Of a DNA stretch of 64,000 bases, positions 24,701-33,404 are shown one piece after another. Source of the stretch: Mytilus galloprovincialis (Eukaryota > Mollusca > Bivalvia > Mytilida > Mytilidae); assembly GCF_965363235.1 (NCBI RefSeq), contig NC_134851.1:21935847-21999846 (forward strand). Reading direction: 5' to 3'. The notes under the pieces were generated by a model. It made no database searches and was not told where the DNA came from. It saw only the letters and a list, made by a program, of their open reading frames with translations. Position numbers and translations under genes: made by a program. The first letter of the stretch is position 1; the number at the start of each line of letters is the position of its first letter.

Positions 24701-26397
24701 CATCCCCTCTTATGGTAGATCCCTTATTGATATGTTTGGCTCAACACAACTTCTTCGACCAACTTCAATGATACATGTCATATACCCTATAAATGTAATA
24801 ATTTGTAGCTTGAAAAATCTAATATGAACGTGTATACCATCTATTTCATCTTTTCCTTCTTTACATAAATAGTCAACCCATGGTAAATATAGGCAACAGT
24901 ATTTCAGTGGCGTATCCAGAGATTTTCAAAAAGGGATTTGGGGACTGGCTGCCTAAGAGTAGGCCCGCTACAGTCATGCTTCATTGATTCCCTATACAAT
25001 CAACCAAATTTCCCCCACAAAAAGGTGATGCGAGCACCTTGATCCTCCCTCGAAGTCCACCTCTGTAGTCTTCCAATTTTTAATAGTCATAGTTTGATTA
25101 AGAAAAACCAAGACCAGGCAACAATTTAAAACCGATAGAAAGTCATAAAAATAATGTAACTTCGTGCCCTCCTTTACTTTATTCAGTGAAAGTTTTGGTC
25201 TGTATTCTTAAACTGTATTATGAGAATGATATTTATATCTACTTCATATCCACGTAAATTCATTTTGAATGTTAACTTAATTACTCATAAGAAAATAATG
25301 TTGGGGACATTTGCATATAAGTCTGCTAATCGGCCCCCTTATGTCATTTCTTTTTAGAATAGCGGTTTTCATTTATTCTTTGTTTGATTTTAAAATAATA
25401 TTTTTTGTATCGGGACTGCTAAATAGGGTGTTCATTTAGTGGAGAAAAAAAACATTCGTAAATTTTGAGTTACGATCATCTTCTTATAAAAACAAGTCAA
25501 AGTTACGATCATCTGTAGACGAAGTTACGATCATCATCGTTATTTTTTTAATCTCGATTTTCGTTCTTCTGGTTGTTTTTCTATATCTTATGAAAAACAC
25601 TTTCAACGGCAATGCTTATAAAGATTTTTCTTGATATAAAACAAATATGAAAATAAGCTGTTAAAGTGGAGAAATCAGCCTTCTAAAATATCCCTATATT
25701 TGTGTCCGCCATATTGGGATGATCGTAACTGCAGTTACGATCATCACGTTGACGCCAGTGTAATATTAAGATTCATTTTGTTATATCTTGTGATCAATTT
25801 AGTTGGCAATCGTCAATGGCAGTCAGCAGTGTTTGAGAACATCAGTTGTTCGAACTGTTAGCTATATATAGTCAAATACGTTTTGTTAAAATATACTTTT
25901 TCACTTTTTTGGTCTTTGGGAAAATGTTGTTTGTGCTGTATTTAGACCCCTCTACAACGAAATTTGTTTTACATGCACACGTATAAAAATTAATCCTTCC
26001 AAGCACAAGCTAGTGCTAATGTGTATCGATTATTAGCACATAGTGCAAGTATCTGGAAACATTTTGGACATGGATGGTACCTTTTGAGTTCTTCTGTATT
26101 TATGTGGTGAAGTTATTTTCGACTCCTCTCCAAGCACATTCTAGTGCTAATGCTTATTTACCATTTGCAATGCTTATTTATTCAACGCAATCATAGGTTT
26201 GAACGTTATTTTCAATTTCGACTTTTTTAAGTTAAATATCACATATATATATATATACTCTGTAAACTGATTCAGGATGGTTACTTATACGTTGTCTCAT
26301 TTACTTACGATTTATTGTCACTATTCGTTTTCAAATTATGATGATCTGCATTTGAAAGCCTGCTATTTTGTTGACTAAATCTCCGTTTATCTGACAT
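5657..26397 (-). CDS. Chitin synthase, gene A (15 coding exons, 1509 aa)
   Basis: Spliced minus-strand gene; joined exons (5' to 3') are 26309-26397, 22510-23047, 20999-21954, 19217-19316, 17986-18086, 17097-17179, 16190-16298, 15445-15598, 14195-14402, 12368-12568, 11380-11777, 9970-10134, 9253-9464, 8337-8461 and 5657-6747. The joined frame is open for 4530 nt. It encodes a multipass family 2 glycosyltransferase expected to polymerise UDP-GlcNAc into chitin at the plasma membrane. Residues about 50-70, 172-195 and many segments in 210-527 are hydrophobic. The catalytic core runs about 620-900, with DGDVD at 744-748, EDRW at 848-851 and QRRRW at 885-889. SWGTRE lies at 1068-1073 and two further membrane segments at about 1243-1262 and 1283-1306; the last 190 residues are a charged tail. 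No myosin motor exons were found. The family assignment is very secure; the exact N-terminus (exon 1) is the least certain part. Confidence 0.93.
7010..7785 (-). repeat. Composite repeat, 'atgccccacctacgatagtag' family
   Basis: Internally reiterated words: 'gatgccccactcgcactatc' at 7042 and 7146, 'acatgtgtactaagtttcaa' at several sites, 'actaccttgaccaaaaactt' three times, and two aggtggggcataaaa ends (7560, 7770). The same family runs in the opposite orientation at 55688-56025. Gene A intron 14. Confidence 0.75.
8337..8461 (-). CDS. Gene A exon 14, linker
   Basis: 125 nt, acceptor ATTGCAG, donor GTAAGT. Encodes CIFCPTNTYTKEDFLYTNMI followed by acidic residues. The C-x-F-C-P-T-N opening is shared with gene B; the rest has diverged. 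Too short for ORF calling. Confidence 0.88.
8741..8800. repeat. Perfect 30-bp tandem duplication
   Basis: taggttttccgcattcaatt followed by cttatgaaag occurs twice back to back (8741-8770, 8771-8800). Gene A intron 13. Confidence 0.9.
9253..9464 (-). CDS. Gene A exon 13, SWGTRE motif
   Basis: 212 nt, acceptor CATTGCAG, donor GTACTT. Encodes EILCIIPGLLYFLAIPAMSM and NLHVVSWGTRE (SWGTRE 1068-1073, the conserved post-core motif), then a charged linker and GYFCSLGDFF. The open frame runs on past the donor, but the length match with gene B (212 nt) and the frame of exon 14 fix the junction. Confidence 0.93.
9970..10134 (-). CDS. Gene A exon 12, membrane helices
   Basis: 165 nt, acceptor TTTTTCAG, donor GTATGT; 55 whole codons. 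Two hydrophobic helices: IQYAAILSAIYVFVMVIVLI and ATFFTIAVGGIFIISAIIHP. Same length as gene B exon 12. Confidence 0.95.
10468..10800 (+). repeat. Interspersed repeat, family 'gtacggccttcaa' (copy)
   Basis: Starts gaagatgtggtatgattgcc and carries accgtacggccttcaaca and gactatgcggt-type words in plus orientation. In gene A intron 11. Close to the copy at 14452. Confidence 0.8.
11203..11325. repeat. Fold-back sequence next to gene A exon 11
   Basis: Arms ggttattgcatgaatat and atattcatgcaataacc flank an inner hairpin attgcactcgaaagctcgtg. It ends about 55 bp from the exon 11 donor. Nearby ttgcactagtgcaa (about 11116) belongs to the same motif set. Confidence 0.7.
11380..11777 (-). CDS. Gene A exon 11, catalytic base and product-binding motif
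   Basis: 398 nt, acceptor CATAATAG, donor GTTTGT. Begins GEDRWLCTLLLKQGW (the EDR Asp at 849 is the presumed general base), then NQRRRW at 884-889, which binds the acceptor polymer, followed by two channel-forming membrane helices and LYASQQRQ. Same length and phases as gene B exon 11. Confidence 0.96.
12368..12568 (-). CDS. Gene A exon 10, catalytic core
   Basis: 201 nt, acceptor ATAACAG, donor GTAAAA. Encodes GPMVWYQKFEYAISHWLQKA, then CVLCSPGCFSLFRGSA and IQYDQ. The CSPGCFSLFRG stretch is a hallmark of animal chitin synthases. Same length as in gene B. Confidence 0.96.
12777..13125 (+). mobile_element. tRNA-derived SINE, full-length copy
   Basis: Head gccgtggtgtagtggttagt gives an A box and ggttcctggttcgattcccg a B box. 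The conserved body contains catatctcttgcacgttaaa and aatgccgctacaaggcagc, with the tail aagggattaatataagttg. Bivalve SINEs with a tRNA head and a conserved central domain are known (RUDI-like); membership is inference. Gene A intron 9. Open frames at 12856-13103 are artefacts of it. Confidence 0.8.
13625..13765 (+). mobile_element. 5'-truncated SINE copy
   Basis: Starts within the body at gacgttaaagacacccttg and runs to the same tail, lacking the tRNA head. It lies about 500 bp downstream of the full copy at 12777. Confidence 0.75.
13785..13915 (+). repeat. Interspersed repeat, family 'gtacggccttcaa' (partial)
   Basis: Middle part of the family only, joined directly to a SINE tail ending at about 13765, so one element has probably been broken by another. 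In gene A intron 9. Confidence 0.7.
14195..14402 (-). CDS. Gene A exon 9, donor-sugar binding motif
   Basis: 208 nt, acceptor TTTTAAG, donor GTATAG. Encodes VMYMFYILKW, then LLALDGDVDFEPEA and GRIHPIGS. The DGDVD acidic motif (744-748) is the metal and UDP-GlcNAc site of this glycosyltransferase family. Confidence 0.96.
14452..14850 (+). repeat. Interspersed repeat, family 'gtacggccttcaa' (near-complete copy)
   Basis: Runs from gaagatgtggtatgattgca to the 'gttagcgggatccaaaccct' region and gggacagtggtttaacagt. One of the two fullest copies, lying about 50 bp upstream of gene A exon 9 inside intron 8. Confidence 0.8.
15445..15598 (-). CDS. Gene A exon 8, catalytic core
   Basis: 154 nt, acceptor TTTGTAG, donor GTATGT. 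Contains MYRTPYGARIYWALPGGNK and ends RRKKRWSQ, both strongly conserved in animal chitin synthases. Same length and phases as gene B exon 8. Too fragmented by frame to appear as an ORF. Confidence 0.94.
16190..16298 (-). CDS. Gene A exon 7, start of catalytic core
   Basis: 109 nt, acceptor TTTTTCAG, donor GTGAGT. Encodes ANVFFDDAFDPPKEG and later DYVKTFIQVINEAG. VFFDDAF is a conserved motif at the entry to the animal chitin synthase catalytic domain. Same length and phases as gene B exon 7. Confidence 0.92.
16418..16480. repeat. Short tandem repeat
   Basis: The unit ttcacaatgaaaatgctaat (about 22-23 bp) is repeated about 2.5 times with small changes. Gene A intron 6. Confidence 0.75.
17097..17179 (-). 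CDS. Gene A exon 6, acidic linker
   Basis: 83 nt, acceptor TGTTTTAG, donor GTAACT. Encodes LDMKQFTTEMIAESAKDDDK plus VEPFDFE. Length and both phases equal gene B exon 6, although the residues are poorly conserved, as expected of a linker before the FFDDA motif. Confidence 0.85.
17806..17965 (-). repeat. Interspersed repeat, family 'gtacggccttcaa' (partial)
   Basis: Minus-orientation partial copy with ttgaaagccgtacagtgacc and a 'catacaacatcttcc' end. About 20 bp from the gene A exon 5 donor. Confidence 0.65.
17986..18086 (-). CDS. Gene A exon 5
   Basis: 101 nt, acceptor TTTTCAG, donor GTAATT. Encodes KFENKKRKMLYACCATMWHE and TANEMTQLLKSLF. The CATMWHE..NEM stretch is nearly identical to gene B, but the basic linker at its start is 11 residues shorter than in B. 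Confidence 0.92.
18282..18523. mobile_element. MITE-like element, 'gggagctaccatttgattt' family
   Basis: Ends gggagctaccatttgatttt and the inverted aaaatcaaatggtagctccc. The interior is T-rich with repeated tcctg-cctt-ttt words. Related copies at 24498-24724, about 26660-26893 and 59073-59313. About 240 bp, non-coding. Gene A intron 4. Confidence 0.75.
19217..19316 (-). CDS. Gene A exon 4
   Basis: 100 nt, acceptor TTTTAG, donor GTTAGT. Encodes IFVQPFYCGMQIDISLLLNR and a short basic end. The first codon is completed from exon 3 (CG+G, Arg). Same length and phases as gene B exon 4. VQPFYCG...LLLNRR is typical of animal chitin synthases just ahead of the catalytic part. Too short for ordinary ORF calling. 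Confidence 0.92.
19859..20830. repeat. 192-bp tandem array, five copies
   Basis: Units begin with attcactctgtggtta-type words at 19859, 20051, 20244, 20436 and 20628 (spacing 192-193 bp). Each carries accaaacttggacagaagct and a catccagaag-like word. The array is flanked by 'cgtcggcgtcggcgtcgtcg' (about 19825) and tgggttccgcggaaccctta (about 20898). It lies in gene A intron 3. The 63-aa frame at 19861-20052 is spurious. Confidence 0.9.
20999..21954 (-). CDS. Gene A exon 3, N-terminal multipass region
   Basis: 956 nt, starting after TTTATAG and ending CG before GTGAGA. Residues 210-527: several hydrophobic helices, starting with IETIHSIGVSILAFLVLPSF and ending WKVDGYKHGETA. Matches gene B exon 3 along its whole length. 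An antisense open frame at 21365-22015 is only its shadow. Confidence 0.96.
22080..22370 (-). repeat. Interspersed repeat, family 'gtacggccttcaa' (degraded)
   Basis: Diverged minus-orientation copy in gene A intron 2: caagtcaggagtcggtaatt, ggccatacagtgacc. Confidence 0.6.
22510..23047 (-). CDS. Gene A exon 2, first membrane segments and Cys-rich loop
   Basis: 538 nt between an acceptor ending TGTGTAG and a GTAAGTATA donor. Encodes residues 30-209: a hydrophobic helix at about 50-70, a loop with five imperfect 14-residue Cys/Ser/Asn units at 98-160, and a second helix beginning WIWAVFLVIVAPYF. It is 108 nt longer than exon 2 of gene B, the difference lying in the loop. Confidence 0.93.
22657..22845 (-). 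repeat. In-frame 42-bp coding repeat in gene A exon 2
   Basis: Residues 98-160 form about 4.5 units of 14 residues: LESNCSVSSESDCM, LQLNCSASNNTNSW, LASYCSACSGSDCW, LASNCLVINGSDCR, then a partial FESDC. Cysteines fall at 102, 116, 130, 144 and 158 (period 14) and at 110, 138 and 152. Gene B has no such array. Confidence 0.9.
23759..25760. mobile_element. Non-autonomous DNA transposon with about 290-bp inverted repeats
   Basis: The ends are inverted repeats starting cactggcgtcaacgtgatga, matching over about 290 bp (23759-24050 and 25468-25760). Both ends are flanked by taatat (23753-23758 and 25761-25766), a 6-bp target duplication. Each arm has a 28-bp palindrome built on gatcgtaactgcagttacga plus three more gatgatcgtaac copies. 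No transposase frame is visible. The superfamily is not recognised. It lies in gene A intron 1. Confidence 0.88.
24498..24724. mobile_element. MITE-like element, 'gggagctaccatttgattt' family (nested)
   Basis: Diverged copy with ends gggaactactattagatttt and tatggtagatccc. It sits inside the larger inverted-repeat element at 23759-25760, so it inserted later or was carried within it. Confidence 0.65.
26309..26397 (-). CDS. Gene A exon 1, N-terminus
   Basis: 89 nt from ATG at 26397-26395, reading MSDKRRFSQQNSR and further polar residues, ending in TC before a GTAAGT donor. The phase fits exon 2 exactly (TC+C gives Ser). Exon 1 of gene B is the same kind of short polar exon with the same phase, which is the main support. 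An in-frame TAA lies about 66 nt upstream with no ATG between, supporting this start unless a closer splice acceptor is used. Confidence 0.7.
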
Positions 26398-26659
26398 CTT
26401 AAAGACCTCTACAGTTAACTTGAGAATAAATATTGATTCAATTAGAACAAAAACATGAATTTAATGCATGAGGACCTCCTAAAGAAACAAAATGAATAAA
26501 AACTAAAATTAAAAAAAAACAACATTTGCCCCCTTACACCCCCCTTTCTTTACCTAAAACAAACAAAATAGACAACTCTTGGACAGGAGAAAAAAAGGGG
26601 AATTGATGTGCGCGATAAAAGTTTTGTATTCAGTGTGAGTGTACGAATCCATGTTCTAA

Positions 26660-26893
26660 GGGGTTCGAGGATGAAAACTTATTGTAAACTGTGTACCTTT
26701 TTATTTTTCAATCTATTGGGCCATGCATTTTTTTTTATTAGTTTATCCTGACTTTATTTGACATAAATTGTCATCCTGGATTTTTTTTGGATTGAAAAGT
26801 TTCTCATCTTATTTTCTTTTTAACTAAAAACTCCTGTCCTGCCTTTTTCAGATTTCATCCCCCACCCCTCAAGAATGTAATAGTAGCTCCCTT
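26660..26893. mobile_element. MITE-like element, 'gggagctaccatttgattt' family (degraded left end)
   Basis: The right end agtagctccc and the interior words 'tcctgacttta' and 'cctgtcctgcctttttc' match the family; the left end is degraded. About 260 bp upstream of the gene A start codon. Confidence 0.55.
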
Positions 26894-27616
26894 AAACAAA
26901 GATATTGAAAAAGTGTAAACATATCGGAGGGAGAGCGCAGTAACATTTCTATCCGAATTTATAATGATATCATACATTAGTACTTACGTTTTATTTGAAA
27001 ATAGCTTTTCCGACTTATATGTATCGATTACAACTGTGATGACAGATTTATAAAGGCTTTTCAAAACTTGTTTCCGAATCCCATATTTGAATACTATGTA
27101 AAAATTTGTACTATTTTATTGTTTTACTTTTCATTAACAAATAGTTTAAATTAATCTAACTACTGTGTAACTAGGAAGACAAGTGTACTAATAATAAGAC
27201 AGTATTCTTTTACCGTTAATCGCCAATCATTTCATTTGCATTGTTCTAAACCAGTAATGGTTGATGACTTTGTAGTCAGAACCATTTACACTCTGTGAAA
27301 TTTTTGTGTTAGTGTGTTTCAATGATCTCAGTTACATAATATCGGAATAATCGAATTTATTTGATATTTTAATTTTTGGGAGTGTTATTGAAATTTTCTA
27401 TCTGTTCATTATTTTTAAAACAATTTAATACTATGTTTATTGGTTAATATGGAATATATATTTATAATATGTCATTCGACTACAAGACAAGTATATAAAA
27501 AGGTAAAATGAAGTTCGAATTATTGAGAACTAAATGTTATAAAAAACCGTTATCGCACTTAATATAAACATATTACTTCGGACAGATTATTTTTTTTTGC
27601 TAAGTTCCGAATTTCT
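26893..27616. other. Upstream region of gene A, nothing specific seen
   Basis: Plain AT-rich sequence; no coding frame, no clear core promoter. The region just upstream of the ATG (26398-26660) is likewise without a recognisable TATA element. Confidence 0.5.
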
Positions 27617-28445
27617 ACGGGGCGCCGAACGGAGGGACTCTTGTGGTTTTGTACTAGAAATTCAATTTTGTACGGACAAAAGTGAGTTTTGTTCAACGAA
27701 AATGAGTTCAGTTTAACAAAATTTGTAGTATACTACAAATTTAAATTTTGTCATACAAAATTATCTTTCAGTTGACAAAAGTGTCATGACAAAATTAATT
27801 TTTGTATCACAGACTTGACTTTTGTTACCTAATTTGCGAATTGGGCGACAAAAGTCAATTTTGTATGCAAATTAGTTTAGTTTGGATTCTGTGAACTAAT
27901 TTGCATACAAAATCGACTTTTGTGAGACAAAATTGACTTTTGTGAGACAAAATTGACTTTTGTGAGACAAAATTGACTTTTGTGAGACAGAATTGACTTT
28001 CGTGAGACAAAATTGACAAAATTGAATTTAAAACTCATAAAAGTCAATTTTGTCTCACAAAAGTCAATTTTGTCTCACAAAAGTCAATTTTGTCTCACAA
28101 TAGTCAATTTTGTCTCCCAAAATTGAATCTTGTGTCACACAATTGACTTTTGTGTTTTAATTTCCATATCAGGTAACAAAAGTCAATTTTGTATGCAAAT
28201 AAGTTGATATTTGCATACCATTTTGACAAAATTGACTTTTGTCATGACAATAATGAATTTTGTCTACAAAAATGAATTTTGTCATGACAAAAATGAATTT
28301 TGTCTACAAAAATGAATTTTGTCAGCTCAAAATTGAAGTTCTCATAAAACAAGTCTGTATCACATAGTTTTGTAGACAAAAATGATTTTGTTATGACAGA
28401 ATTGAATTTTGTACAAAACGACAAGAGTCCCATTCGGCGCCCCGT
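27617..28445. mobile_element. Inverted-repeat element filled with palindromic iterons
   Basis: Capped by acggggcgccgaacggaggg at the left and, inverted, at the right (a few differences), each continuing as a 'gactcttgt' word. The interior of about 780 bp is almost wholly variants of gacaaaattgacttttgtg, in both orientations and partly in tandem (27905-28110). Flanks aatttct and aatttcg resemble a target duplication. No protein is encoded. Between genes A and B, about 1.2 kb upstream of the gene A start. Confidence 0.8.
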
Positions 28446-29185
28446 AATTTCGACGCAAGATCATACGGTCATGTCACATTTCCTTATTAAAATACCTTGT
28501 ATACTCAGAGACGTGGGAGCATTTATTTATTTAATACCCTTGTCCGTCAAAATATTCAAACATTGGCTTTCGTTCAAAAGCTCTGAATAATTTCTGACAT
28601 AATGATAGAATCATTAGGGTGTTAAACATCGTACATACACTATATCAACAATATCCTCTACAAAGACAAGACTTCAAATGGCTCAACCTCTACTAAATAC
28701 AGATAAGGCTCAAAGGGAACAACCATTTAACTTCAAAAAGGTGGTTATTGTTTACACCCCTTAAATTTAAATGGTTGCTCCCTAAAAGCGTGTCATCAGA
28801 AACTACTGACAGGGTAAATTTTGACATTGAATTTTTACTCTTTTGAAAGTTATTGTCCCGTAATGATGATGGATGATATAAATGAACTGATTGATATTTA
28901 AAGTCCAGTGGCAACTATGACATGCATGCCAGGATAAAAACAAGCTATACATATGGTATTAATATGAAATAATTACATTAGATGTATGTTTCATTATAAT
29001 ACGTTATTCTGATTGGCTAATTGCACATCACGTGTTATTCCTTAGCAATTGCATCACTCAATAAAACTTATTATTCAGGATAACACGAGGTCACACAATA
29101 CAGTACACACTCAGGTGAATTAAATAATTTTTTTTTTATAAAATTCGTGTTTTCATGATCCTAGCTACAAAATGTTATTATAAGT

Positions 29186-29335
29186 ATTGAATGCTTATTT
29201 TTGTAACTTGATAGGGTTGTAAAAGCGTTGACCGTGCGCACATTTTCAAAATGAAGCGCTTCCGCGCTTCATACAAAATGAACTTCGGTCAACGCTTTTA
29301 CAACCCAATAAAGTTACAAAAAGAAGCATTCAATT
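29186..29335. repeat. Snap-back sequence, 150 bp
   Basis: Long inverted arms: gggttgtaaaagcgttgacc against ggtcaacgcttttacaaccc, extended outward by attgaatgctt and aagcattcaat. The centre is gaagcgcttccgcgcttc. Probably one end of a transposable element or a hairpin-forming repeat; intergenic. Confidence 0.85.
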
Positions 29336-29884
29336 CTTAAATAAATCCTACTATGTACTGAACCGACGCGAAGTCTCGGATTTTGAACGTTCTCAAAGTA
29401 CTGTCCACTGAATAAAGTCGTATCACATTACTCGAATTCGTTACATAAATACCGCACACTCAACGGAATCGTTACTAGTTTTAATGTCCAGGTGCACATT
29501 CAAATGTATACAATCTTTTTGTGAAGTCTTAGGGATTTTGTTAGAAAAACTGTTTTCAGAAGTTGAAACATGTACCCTCTTTTAAAAAAATCGCTGAAAA
29601 AGAAAAAGTTGCAGTCTGACAAAATGAAAACTTGATGCGTTTCCCTCAGTTTTAGTTTGTAACCCGGATTTGTGTTTTTTTCTCAATCGATTTATGAATT
29701 TGGAATGCCCTCTAATCTGTCTGAAACCCTCATACTATACACTCGTTTTGAACTTTGTCCAAATCGGCAAAAAATGTTTCCGACGTTAAAAAAACTCAAA
29801 GCCGCCTAGACTGGACAAGACCGGTGATAAAGAAACCATTGAGTGTTATGTAATTTAACGGACAATCAGGGTGGTGAATAAATA

Positions 29885-30110
29885 AAGGCAACAGTAGTAT
29901 ACCGCTGTTCCAAATTCATAAATCGATTGAGAGAAAAAAAACAAATCCGGGTTACAAACGAAAACTGAGGGAAACGCATCAAATATAAGAAGAGAACTAA
30001 ATGTACGACACAACAGAAACACAACATTAAAATGTAACACACACAGAAACGAACTATAATATAACAATGGCCATTATTAGTGGTGACCTCTTTATACACA
30101 TGTTTTGCTA
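29885..30110 (+). repeat. Interspersed repeat, family 'agtataccgctgttcgaaac'
   Basis: Copy between the genes. The word 'aatccgggttacaaacgaaa' here appears in reverse at 29640-29700 ('tttgtaacccggatttgtg'), giving a local inverted pair about 250 bp apart. Confidence 0.6.
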
Positions 30111-30374
30111 AGTTTCGATGAAAACGAGTCTCCACACTGCCGCTTTGACCAATCATATTCATTATCGGACTCAAAGTCAATAGAAAGAAGACTGGTTTGA
30201 AAAAATTGTAGACGAGACTGACAAATATAATAAGTAATATCCTTTGGTCTTTTCAAATGTTTCCATATTGACTTTTGTGAATATACATTGTATATTATCA
30301 AACACCTAAACACATATGTGACTTGTATGATTAATAAGTCAAATAATTTGAATATAGTGATATTTTTTACACTT

Positions 30375-30800
30375 GTTAAATATGAGTAAAGTCTTTTTCA
30401 ACTAATTTTCATAGTTCGTTCTTATGTTGTAATGCCATACCACTGTCCAAGGTTTGGGGGGGGGGGGGGGTATCCCGCTGATATGTTGTTTAACCCCGCC
30501 ACATTCTGTATATATGTGGCTGTCCCAAGTCGGGAGCCTGTAATTCAGTGGTTGTCGTTTGTTGATTACATAGTTTGTTTTTGTTCATTTGTTTGTACAT
30601 AAATCAGGCCGTTAGTTTTCTTATTTGTATTGCTGTACATTTGTCATTTCGGGGCCTTTTATAGCTGACTATGCGGTATGAGATTCTGTTCATTGTTGAA
30701 GGCGGTATGGTGATCTATAGTTGTTAATTTCTGTGTCTTTGGGTCTCTTGTGGAGAGTTGTTTCATTTGCAATCAGACCACATCTTCTTTTTTATATTAA
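30375..30800 (-). repeat. Interspersed repeat, family 'gtacggccttcaa' (copy with G-run)
   Basis: Near-complete minus-orientation copy between the two genes. It contains a run of about 15 G near 30455-30470 where other copies read ttggggaggg-like sequence. Confidence 0.75.
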
Positions 30801-30999
30801 CACAGTCAGCATAGTTGACCACGTTAACACTGTAGTTTATTTTAGTTTTTTTTTTAAGGAATCAGGCATTCTAGTAAATTTCATTTTTATGAGTAGGTCA
30901 TTTATGACGTCATGGTCAAATGACCGTGAGAATTATGTATATGAGATTATAGACAAAATACTTTCATCCAATTAGAAGACGTATTACATCCAAAATCAA

Positions 31000-32970
31000 A
31001 TTTTTAGAAAGGAGACTGAAGATAAAAAAGGGAGTAAAAAAAACTCATTAGTCGTAGAGAGACCGGCAATATTATGGCAGAAAACGAAAAAGGATAAAAA
31101 TAGCTGACGAAGACGGTAAAATGCTCTCTCTGGACTGGTTTGACTCATTATGTTTCGATACAAGTACCCTTGATATTGTTTATCACTACACACAATCATT
31201 TGTGGACCGGTGTGTGCACTTATTTGAATAAAAAGAGATGTGAGGTATTCTTCCACGAAATAAGAAATAAACGACAAATATAAAAGAAAACCATCTCGAG
31301 TACAACTTACGTTTTTGTATTAAACTTTTGGCGTGGTTCAGTAATTATACATCCCACAATTGCGTTATGATATCTTTTTTTGTATTCTTGTCCACTTCAT
31401 GTTTGCTTAATACTTGTACTTGTCTATAAAGTGTGTATGTGCCAATATGTTGAATTTTTTAAGTGATTTAGATAATAACATAATGTTGACTGCTGTACCT
31501 CAAATTATCATTTTATGACATATTGTTTTACCTTTTATAAATATGAGAAGATGTGGTATGAGTGCCAATGATACAACTTAGCTCTCTATCCATAATATGT
31601 CTGCTTGTTTTGCTCACATAGTGCTGTCAATATAAGGGAATTCTATGTCTGAATTAGGAAAATATATATAAAGTTTTCAGGACAATCTTTTGAATTATTT
31701 ATACTACTTAGTATGCAGTCTTGCATCCAATTGTTTCAAAATTTCTGTTGCGTTTTACATGTATATATTAATAATTCACCTGTAATTAGCTGTTTTGCCT
31801 CTGGTTGGGAATAAACTTAAACAACCATGCGACTGATATGCAAGTGAGAGATTAAGCTAGCTATAAAACAGTGGTTTAACCCACTATTCTCTGCATAATG
31901 AAATGCCTGTACATGTATTAAGTCAGGAATGACTGTTTTTTTTCTATTTTACTTTTTACAGTCATCAACAATAAACAAGTTTATATATTACAGTGCAAAT
32001 TGGATTAAAAAGGATATAGAATCCTACTTGTACAAATTGGATTATGGATCCTGCTGGATTTCAGTTTGAACTGCAACATATATACAAAATGTCGAGCTTG
32101 AAATTGTTAAACATTTCTGACGTCTCATCTGTAAACATTAATGAAAGGTTGATCCAAGAACGTTTTATCCTCAAAGAAATCAGTGTCATGCATGTTTGAA
32201 AAACATTATAAATTTCTGACATTCTATTGGTAAACATTTGGTCTGTAGAATACTTTATAAAACATGTAAAAAGATATTCCGGAAACTTTTTGTCCATAAT
32301 GACAAAATGAAATGGGTATGAAACATGCTCTTAATTGTAACAAATATTTCATAAATTCCGCCTAAAAAAATTGGGTCTGGATAGTACATATTCATGATTA
32401 GGTACTTTAGAACCTTTTGTCCACAATGAAATCGGTATAAATAAAGAAATGACCATTTATCTTCAAGTAGGAGGGGTGTTAATTTTTTTCTTTCTAAAAA
32501 GATATTCTGATTCCAAATGAAATTGATGTTGAGAAAAAAATCCTGACTCAGACAAAAAACAATACTCCCCTTTAAATCCCGTATTTCTGATCTTAATTAT
32601 AAACGTTATGCATTTCTAGTATCTGAGTCTTAAAAAAATTAGAATAAATTTGACATAAGGTATAGAAAAACTTATATTCATTATACAAAAATATAAAACA
32701 AAAATGTACCAAACACTGAATGTTTATATCTCAATGTTAACTTGTATATGTTTTGCACTGATATCTACGTCACAGCATTTATAATTCTTCTAGATGTTTC
32801 GTTAAAGAGAGGCTGCACTAACACCAAAGTTATATCCAAACTCATCGAAGACAAACTGACTTTCAAGCCGTTGTAAAAAGAGAACGAGAAAATACGAACA
32901 ACAGTTTACAAAGCATGTCAGAGAAATTTTAAAGCTGAGCAAAACTAACAACCAAAACCCGATGTCTTAG
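31000..32970. other. Intergenic stretch, little seen
   Basis: AT-rich, with a short 'gatgtggtatgagtgccaat' fragment at 31550 and a reversed 'gctagctataaaac' family fragment at about 31855. Short frames here (for example 30996-31277 and 32061-32297, minus) have no domain and no conserved splice context. Confidence 0.5.
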
Positions 32971-32973
32971 ATA

Positions 32974-33167
32974 CTGTAAATTCAGAAATTATTGCGAGGT
33001 TTTTATTAATGCGAGTTGTGAACGCAATAATTTTAAACTCGTATTTTGAGATATTATATATGAACTAAACAGGATTTTTCTCAAAATCGTAAAAAATAAA
33101 ATCGCATTCAAGTCTAAAATGACAAAATCACATAAATAAATGCACGCAATAATTTCTGAATTTACAG
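32974..33167. mobile_element. MITE with TA target duplication
   Basis: Ends ctgtaaattcagaaattatt and the inverted aataatttctgaatttacag, about 23 bp of perfect inverted repeat, flanked on both sides by TA, as in Tc1/mariner-type MITEs. 194 bp, non-coding, intergenic. Confidence 0.85.
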
Positions 33168-33404
33168 TACACACTATGATCAGCCTGTGATAACCATCGT
33201 GTACAAATTCTTTAAATTATAGTCTTCCTCTTAATGTGTATGTTAGTAGAACATGTGAAATCTTAAAAGCATTTAGCTTGAATTACAGTAATTTAAATTA
33301 CGCCTAAACATTAGTTATTTGCCTGATACTTTATGATTTTTGTTTTCTAATCGAAATGTTTCTTCATTGCAACCTTGGGTAAAAACCTTGAAAATCCAAC
33401 ATGT

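Noticed and set aside
27800..28430. CRISPR-like or plain satellite reading of the iteron block
   Set aside because: Units are in both orientations with no constant spacers, in a eukaryotic intergenic region; better explained by a capped inverted-repeat element.
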